From NCBI GenBank assembly GCA_033032175.1, contig CM065319.1, forward strand, positions 14,295,018 through 14,359,017: 64,000 bases of DNA. The letters are read 5' to 3'. Both the position numbers and the translations under genes were made by a program. The notes below the pieces were generated by a model that searched no databases, had not been told where the DNA came from, and saw only the letters and a list, made by a program, of their open reading frames with translations. Source of the DNA: Saturnia japonica (Eukaryota > Arthropoda > Insecta > Lepidoptera > Saturniidae). This document shows, piece by piece, positions 36,801 to 45,800 of this stretch (the stretch's first letter is position 1; every line of letters begins with the position of its first letter).

Positions 36801-39800
36801 AGTCTCCTAAATACTTTAGGGAAAATGTACGAGCGGATCCTTCTGAACCGTCTCAAGTCAGTAATAGAGGAGAAAGACCTCTATCCGCCTGAGCAATTCG
36901 GTTTCCGTGCTAGATATTCTTGCACTCATCAAGTGCACCGCCTCACGGAGCACGTTGCATTTAATTTTGCTGAATTATATAAACCCCGCCGTACACTTGC
37001 GGTCTTTTTCGACGTTGCCAAGGCCTTCGATAAGGTCTGGCACGAGGGATTGATCTACAAGTTGTATCACTTTGAAGTCCCCGATAGGCTAATTAAAATA
37101 ATTCGCGACTATCTAACAGATCGCACCTTTCGCTATAGAGTGGAAGGTGAATTGTCCACGCCCCGTCCAATACGCTCAGGCGTTCCCCAAGGTTCGATCC
37201 TGGCTCCTAGCCTATTTAACCTGTACGTCAGTGACCTACCTCGACTCCCGGAGGTCGAGGTAGGGCTATACGCTGACGATACAGTCTTATATGCCTCAGA
37301 TAGGAATAGATCCCACCTCAGACACAAAGTCCAACGCTCCGTGACCACTCTCGGGAAGTGGTTTAACGAGTGGCGTATAGCCGTTAATCCCTCGAAGAGC
37401 GCCGCGATGCTCTTCGATGCGGATTCGTCACAGATACCGTGGAAGCTTAAACCTGTTAAGCTCTACGATAATCCGATCCGTATGTAAGAGAGACCAAATA
37501 TCTAGGGGTAACCCTAGATAGTAGGCTCTCTTTTAGACCCCACATCCGTAAGGTTAGGAACAGGGCCGCGTGGGTCCTGGGCCGGTTGCATCCTCTGTTG
37601 TGTTCGGTGAGTAAAATGTCCACGCGACATAAGCTCACGCTCTACAAGACGTGTATTCGACCAATTTTGACATACAGTTGCGCCGTGTTCGCACATATGT
37701 CCGAGTCGAGTTTCAAACGGTTACAATCGATACAGAATAGGTTCCTCTATCGTCTCACCGGGGCCCCGTGGTATGTTCGAAGCGTAGATCTCCATAGAGA
37801 TATGGAGCTTCCTTCGATACATGCCTACGTTAAACAGCTCTCCCGTTCGTATTTCGACACCGCGTCGAACCACGCGAATCCGTTAATAAAAACAGCCGCC
37901 ACTTATGTTCCGGCACCCACGGACATCCGGTGCAAACGCCGGCCGCGCAATATTTTTATTGATCCCGACGATCACATCGAAAATTCGAATAAATATTACA
38001 CATCCGTCTCTCCAAACAGAGCGTGCCAGCGCCCACGCCCGCGTAACCACCGTTCTCTCCGCAGAGGGCGGGCGGTCAATTTCGCTCCAGCACACCCGTC
38101 ACGTCCACCCTCTCTAGCGGTAACCCAAGCCTAGGTCCGTTCCTCGGTGTGAAACCCTTGGGTCAGGCAACCGCCCGCGCGATACAAGTGACACTGTACG
38201 TGCATCACTTAGCTACCTACATACAACACTACACACGTATGAACATACACACGTGCACACCACACAGGTACATAGGTTCTGTGAGGGACCTTTTTTTTTC
38301 TTTTTTTACGCTAGTTAGTTAGCGCTAGTTAGTGTAGAAACATTCCGATTATTGAATACACATACGCACGGTTCCTTCCTTCCTCCCAGGAGGAAGGGAA
38401 CGTGCCTATGTGTATATTTAGTTAGCTCGAATCGTAGGTGTAGGGATTCGAATAGATCGCGACCTATTTGCGAACGCGACGACCGCCCGAGCCGAGGTCC
38501 GGCCACTTTGGCACCCTCGTGCGAGTCGTCCACAAAACTTTCGCGGCTGAGTGCCCTCTGCGCTCGCCCCCAAGTCCGGTGAAGCTGTAAAAGCCGCAGC
38601 GGCTTTAGGGCCCCTAAGGCTAACAGTGTAGTCAGTTCTAAAAAAAAAAAAAAAAAAAAAAAAATACAACCGTTGAGCAGCTGCCTGCCAGACATAACAC
38701 CCGTCTGGCCAGAGGATCCTCCCTTTGCAATAGTTCTTCTACACTGGTGACCCCGAGCATGAACGTCACGCAACCTTCTTCGCACAGCTACATCGTGACG
38801 TAATCATCACTTCCACAAGCTTTCGAACAGCGAGTCATACAGTTAGCCAGCATCCACGGCTACTTCGGGTATCCTGACCACCAGCATGCAGCGGACGCGC
38901 GCATTCCTGGTTATCACCCACAGCCTTCTCAGCGACCTTGGCACAGCACACTGCACTTCGGCCGGTCAGCAAGCAGAGACGCACTTCTCTCCTTGTCGAC
39001 GCAGCAGCCAGCCACTACGCAGCACTGCAACACTCCGACTTACTGGAGCATTCTTGCAGCATCACCCTGACTCACTGGGGCATCACCGCAGACAGTTCCG
39101 ACTCACTGGAACATTCCACTGGCCCGGCAAGCATCACAAGATGTATGGACGACTCAACCTGCTATCGAACTCCGGTCTCGGAGGGGAGTGATGTAGCGAC
39201 ATCTACATAGCGACACATAGCGACATCTATCGAGCCACCTACGACGCATTCTACATCGCACTATAGAAATTAACTCTTCAATTAAGCATATATACAAGAA
39301 CCCGACTACAACCGTTGGGCAGTTGCCCGCCAGACATAACACCCGTCTGGTCGGAGGATCATCCCTTTGCAATAGTTCTTCTACAAATAGGTAACTAGTT
39401 AATGCTATTATAAAGATAATAAACAAAATTCGGTCTCTATATGTCCATTTTTTCGGGAGTTATCGTAACCACCTCGTAAAAAAAATCCTGACTTCCACGG
39501 TGAAATTTTTTCAAATTTTTTTTTTCACTCATTATAAGATAGATTGTTTGGACTGTTTACTTGAAATGTATCTAATCTTATAATCGTATAAGTGCCAATT
39601 GGTTGCGGTAGAGGCAGTTTAAGAGTAAAAAATGGCTAGACTTTGACGTGTCGAGAGTAGAGCACAACCTCAACCGCTTCGCATTATGAAGCGTGCAAGA
39701 AAACTAATAAAACAATGTCTAACATTAAACAAACGGAAACTGTGTCTGATTAGACCGCAGCCTCTTCACCTTAGTGACACGTTTAGACATGTCGCATTCA

Positions 39801-42800
39801 AGGATCAACCATCGTATATAACCACAAATCAAGCGGATTGATAGAGCCAAGTTCGGTGAAGCTGTAAAAGCCGCAGTGGCTTCAGGACCCCTAAGGCTAA
39901 CAGTATAGTCAGTTCTAAAAAAAAAAGGATTGGTAGAGTAAGGTACCTGAACCAATTTGGATCGCGACCTCATGGTGATAAATTTTCACAATGACTTTCT
40001 TTTGGATTGTCCCGTTTCGAGATCAGCCATTGTATATCCAGGCTACCGAGAAGCTTGCAGGCCGGTATGACAGCCACAACTGGCGATAGATTGCTTACTT
40101 CTCAGTATATTCAAACATTAATGTGAAGAGGCATAGAAAATAACTGCTTACTGTTGTACTATTTGATTACTGTAGTACGGCAGTGACTGCAGTGTACCTG
40201 ATGGTGAGTACAGTATAATACGAAAACAACGGCGACCACCTAAAAATCAACAATCCACCGTCAGTCGCCGCTGTCACGCCAGACTTCAAGCTTTTCGGCA
40301 TCAGGACACACATCGGATATATAAAGGCGTAAAACAATAAGGGTAATTATATTGCAAAAAACCCCCTCCAGTTCTATTTTGGACAAGAATTTCGCCAGAC
40401 GGTAGGTAAAAAATGTCGAAAATTATATTTTCCCTAATACGTCATAATTAATATGATACTATTTAATAAATATGTCGGAGTATCATGCTGATGTGATTAT
40501 GGAATTCGTACTAATAATATAGTATTTATACAATGACTATACTATTGAACCCCGCACTATTTACTGGGCGCGATAGCTTTAGGTGTGATTTGTGACAACA
40601 CGCACTTTATAAGAAGGCAACGGCCGACTTAAAGGTGATGCTCCCTTCAGCTATCGGAATGTGAAGACCTGAGATAATGAATAGACTACAATAGGCACTG
40701 AGTGCCTTCTGTTTGTCCATCTTGCAGCGTAGTACATAAGAAAAAAGAAAAATCAATTCGAAAAATTACAAAACTATAAACAGACTTACGAATTTGCTGA
40801 TCATAATATTTACATTGTTAATATGAATCTCGTAAAAAGCCCTAAATTATAACAATAACGTATAGAATTATTTCCATTTTAAAGCTAAAAGGTCTCCAAA
40901 GCTTAGGCGAACTCGTGACAACAAGTTTAAAATTTCACCCGCAGACCCACCCCTATAGGGGGCGGTCTCGCATTTGCAAATTAAACACTGTTCAGCTTTT
41001 CGTGTAAGCCGAAACAATTTAACCCGGATTGCCTTTTTAACCCTTAAACGCATAGTGATCTTTTTCAACACCGATAAGTTTTTTGTAAATATATATTTTT
41101 ATTTTCAAACTATAAGTACCTTTTCTTTATTTTGAAATGCCTAATTATAATTCATAAAAAAATTAAAGTGTAGTTGTGTAGCTTGAAATTAAAAAAAAGT
41201 TAGCCGTTCACGAAAGAAACAAAGAAACATTGAACACTAACACTAAAAATTAAAGAATATATAGCGTGGCGATGCGTCGCCACGGCCTGTATCGCCACGC
41301 CGACAATCAGGTTTACCCTCGCCTATAGATGTTTCACATCAAAATATAAAAACATTTTGATGTGGAAATGCATCACTATGCTGGTTAAATGAGATATGTG
41401 TAGTTGTCTTCTCAAAGATAATATGTGAAAATAATGCAAACCAACAAATGCCTTTTCCTTAGCAAAGTAATGGGTTTAATTACGAAGCCAGGTTAAGAAG
41501 TATCAAGTATTCAAATGCCATGAAATCTAGTTTTATATTGTCTCCATCACACTAGTACTACAAGAATCCTTTCTAAAGGAATCTTTCCCCGTTAGCCGAT
41601 GTTGTGCCTATTTAAATTTAAATTTGTAAATGTAGGCGAATCCCGAAACATTCGTTGGTATATCGAAGCTTAGACTTGCGGAAAACAGATTAATATTCCG
41701 GCAGCTTTACTACTCGGCCACCACAAACACATGCGGATATGTCATCTATTAAACAAAGACCTACACTTCATTTGCGTTTTTAGAGGTAGGGAACAGATAA
41801 ATTTATTTGGAGATTTATCTCTACTTGGGACAGGCTAACTGGTGGTATACCACCGCCCTACAGAAGATCGCGGCTAAATAACCTTGCTTTATGTTCCTGC
41901 AGTGAGTTCGGTTTCCAGAATCGGCTAGGGGGGTTCACGGTCGGTAACGGTAGTTGATACCTATACAAGCGTCGATAGGTTACGGTAGCCGCTTACCAAT
42001 AGGCGGTCCGTGTGCTTGTTTGCCACCTATGTAGCTTAAAAAAAGAGATTTATTATCAAACAGACCAAAATCATAAAATATTATGTAAAGAGTCTACATT
42101 GTTCTCATTAATGGCTAACTCCATTAAGTTGTTGACAAAAGGTATAGAATATTTGGAGTGTGAATCTTATCTTTATTTAATTACATTTTTATACACATCT
42201 GTCGTACAAATTTTCTTGCAAGTAACCTATTTGTTTGAATATAATATATTTCAATCATAGCCACGCTGCACAATAAGTTTATATTCATATAGACGACGGT
42301 TATTGTGAATGGTAACAAGTGACAGTCCCCGACCAAGACATTGTGTTTCCCTCTTTGTGTGACGTCTGAATGTATCCAACGGGACGCTAGATTAAGGCCG
42401 GATCCGTATTGGATATTAAATTACTTTTTATATTAAAAGTTGTGGCTGCACTAGGTACGTATTCTTTTTTTTTACAAGCTTAGTTTGGATAACAATGCAT
42501 GGTTAGCTAACTGACGTAATTCTAAATTTAATATGGCGAGTTCCAAAGATGGCGGGCCAGTTATTTTTATGCACCCCCATGATATGGGTATTAAATTATA
42601 GCTTTCCGAGAAGAATACTAAAATAAAATTAGTATAACTGAAATATTAAGTAGACGTTTGTTTTTAAAATGTATTTTTAGTTATTAGTTATTTTTCTATT
42701 CATTATAGATTTATCGTTTGATTGGCCACAATCTTACTTAAGGACTAGCCCTCGAGTGCAGCTACCAAAACATTATAAGACAGATTTTCCACTTGAGTGT

Positions 42801-45800
42801 GGTAACTATACCTTGTCCACCAGGTTAACCACTTTTTGACAACTGCTTTAGAACGTAACTGTTCCAAATTACGTAAAAGTTAACTTTAAAATGAGTTTAA
42901 AAATAAATATTCTAACTACGTTATGTTATTACATTATCTTAATTATGACTTCTTACAAACATTATAATACCGTAAATGTAACAGGTTTTCCAAAAAAAAA
43001 TGATAATTGTTAATCGTATTAAATTTAGTTACATTTTATCGTAACTAGTAATTGGATCGAATGTATTCGCTGTAATAATTTTATACATGATATATAAATC
43101 AGTATCGGTAAATCGAATTCACTGAAATATCAATAAAATATTATAAATTAAACAGAATCTTTTTCAAAATAAATCAATGGCTATATTAAGGGGTTTGTAT
43201 ACGAAAATTAAAACAACCAGATGAATATTTATACATATTTGTTTATTATTAGTCGTCTTCCGACATGGAACTTTCGTCTGAAGACTCGTCGTCTTCACCT
43301 AAATTTATTGTGATTGGTTATTGTTCTATAATGGTATCGAAGCCACATCTCTATCCCAATCCGATAATATAAGTCGTTAATATAATCGATAATCGATACT
43401 AATTAAAGTATCAATAATCAGATCATTAATGGCATTGTCACGTTGCTGCAATCACTATTTCCATCTTTCAGTAACTATCAAAAAATGGTTAACCTGGTGG
43501 ACAAGGTATAGTCATGCGGACTAAATGCCTTACCACCATGTAAAATATTCGTATTGTAATAAAAATTATATTATAACAGCCACAGGTATATCTATAGGTT
43601 TTATCACAATATGAACAGACCTTTACCACTTTACTTGATTACTGGATATACATCAGCTGATGCCAGGATGCTACACGCCTAACTCTCTATTCCTGCTTAT
43701 CGGGTGTCGGTCAAAATTTTGGGTGCTCTACTGGCTAAGCATTTTTTATGAAGCTGTTCACATGTATCCGATACTAGTTTTTTGTCGGGTGTTTTGCCAG
43801 CGCTGCACATCCGCCAAGCTTCCATCAGATCCTATATCCGATTAGTGTGAACAGAGACGGCGACATCCGATTAAAAATCAGATCTGAGCACCGATAAGCG
43901 GGAACGGGCAATAAGCGTGCCGCCACGGCGGGTGGTAAACCTAGAGATCCATCCAGCCGGAATTGTCGTGTTCTATTTAACATATACCTTAACCTAAAAA
44001 GAACAACATTGTAGCTTGCTTTATAATTTTTTCTCTTTCTTATCTAATAACCTCCTAGATTTTATTATGAAACAAAATACAATGAATTTCTTGTGTGTAA
44101 TCATTATATAGGATGTTACATTTTAATGGGTCAGTGAGGGCTACTCTGAAACTATAAGAGGTAGAGAAATATGTTCTAAAGAACCATGACATCGATTGAC
44201 AAATTCTAAAAAATTAATTGAAAAAAAAATAATTAAGTCACCCGATTTAACTACACTACATTATTTCTTCTGTGGTTACGTTACAACTGAAAGTTTACAA
44301 AACCAGCCACGATACTTTTGAAGGTTTAACAGCGTCTAGCGTTTAAGATCATAAAAAACTCACAACTTGAAACTACAAAACACACAAACGTGTTACCTAA
44401 AAAAATTGATTACTATTGTATCCAAAAAATGGATGTTATTATGAACATTACAAAATAAAATAATTAAATTCAGTATTTTCATTTAATTTTGAACATTTAA
44501 ATAAATTTAAACATTTAAATACTTAAAGACTAGCCCTCGAGTGCAGCTACCAAAACATTATAAGACAGATTTTATATATTTTTATATATATATTTCCTAA
44601 AAAAAATTTTTCCTTACAACATAAAATATCAATTGTTGTAATAAAATGAAATACATTTTTTCTTACAATGATTTGTTTTGAACGTGAATGATGTTTGATT
44701 CCTAACTCGTGTATAAGTTCTTTGAAAATCTATGAATGCAATTTTGTTATCTTTAAAATCATTGTCATGATCCTTTAGAACATATTTCTCTATCTATTAT
44801 AGTTTCAGAGTTCCCCTCACTAACCCATTTAAATCTTAGATTCTTTAAAACAAACAATTGATACTTAGGCGCTAGAAAAGACAATCACAAACACCATTAT
44901 AATGTTATTAATTCCTTTTATAGAAATATGAGAAAAAGAGCAATATCTATTTAGTTGTTCAATTGGCTTGCTTTGGCCTTGTATTCTATAATTTAAAATA
45001 GATTATCTTGTACCATTAATTTAGGGTATTCACTATCTGAACCGTTAATGGAAGCGCTCGAAAAAGGTGTAACAATATCGAATAGGTCAATCAATACATT
45101 AAGTGATTTAAACATCTGGGATCTTATGAATAAATGAGTATTACATCTATCCTTACATAATATTGTAATAAAGCAACGCAATTGTCTGTCAGTCTTTCCG
45201 TTAGTATGCTTATAATTTGAGAACAACTAAATCGATTTACATGAAATAGAGATATATTCTCCTGCTAGGTTTATGTATCGACTCTTTTGGCTACATAGGG
45301 CGTAAATACTATTTTGTTCAAATTAACTTTTTTATGCAGTTTTACTTAGTTTTTTACGCGTTTTCGGTCTGACTTCTTAAAACTACGCTACATTGAAAAA
45401 ATGGTTATACTATCAAAGATTTTCATAAAGCTAAAAACCACTTTTCTTCAAAACTAGGTCATAAATCATTATTTATTTATATTACAAGAGCAGACTTTTA
45501 TTAAAAAAAAGTATAAAATATACAACACTCGCGACACGCACCAGCTTCGCACGGTTGCAATTTACAAAGCGGTGTATTTTATGTTTAAAAAAAGCATAAT
45601 TTAGAGTTTGTCGTTGTAGTATTGATAGTTCATAAGTTTACAGTTGTGAAAAGTGCGCTTAGCTCGCGGCGTCCAATTAATCATAGGTGTGGAGACCCGG
45701 CCAACCGTTTCGCAGCGAGTGATTTCTTTGGTTGCACGTAAAATTGAATCCATGATATGTTTTACGGTACCTATTCATTTAAATGATATTAGATAAATCT

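Larger units (their letters stand above)
32725..38664 (+). mobile_element. Jockey-type non-LTR retrotransposon, near full length
   Basis: A 5.9-kb element: 5' UTR (about 32725-33340), ORF1, ORF2, 3' UTR and a 25-A tail (38640-38664), bracketed by the 13-bp duplication tacaaccgttgag. It transposes by target-primed reverse transcription. GC content is far above the host sequence. The target is the 5' LTR of the TRIM-like element, so it is the younger of the two. It is probably not autonomous now because ORF2 carries a frameshift. Confidence 0.95.
32621..39385 (+). mobile_element. TRIM-like non-autonomous LTR retrotransposon, split by a Jockey insertion
   Basis: 5' LTR 32621-32724 plus 38678-38743 (170 bp once the nested insertion is discounted). 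Then a primer binding site at 38745, an internal region of 448 bp, a polypurine tract at 39180-39191, and a 3' LTR at 39192-39385 (194 bp). The flanking 4-bp duplication is AATA (32617-32620 and 39386-39389). No gag, protease, reverse transcriptase or integrase is present, so it must rely on enzymes from another element. The two LTRs differ by about a dozen substitutions by eye, plus one 24-bp duplication in the 3' copy that accounts exactly for the length difference. It sits in troponin C intron 2, 264 bp upstream of exon 3, in the antisense direction. Confidence 0.85.

Noticed and set aside
38315..38785. 156-codon minus-strand ORF with a poly-Phe run
   Set aside because: It is the complement of the Jockey 3' UTR, its A tail and the 5' LTR; not conserved as protein.
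38886..39210. Two overlapping plus-strand ORFs of 90-101 codons in the TRIM interior
   Set aside because: They run into the polypurine tract and LTR, overlap the tandem repeat, and carry no gag or polymerase motif.
43685..43910. Weak inverted pair attcctgcttatcggg / ccgataagcgggaac
   Set aside because: Short with mismatches, and no target duplication seen; could be a hAT-like MITE but the evidence is too thin.
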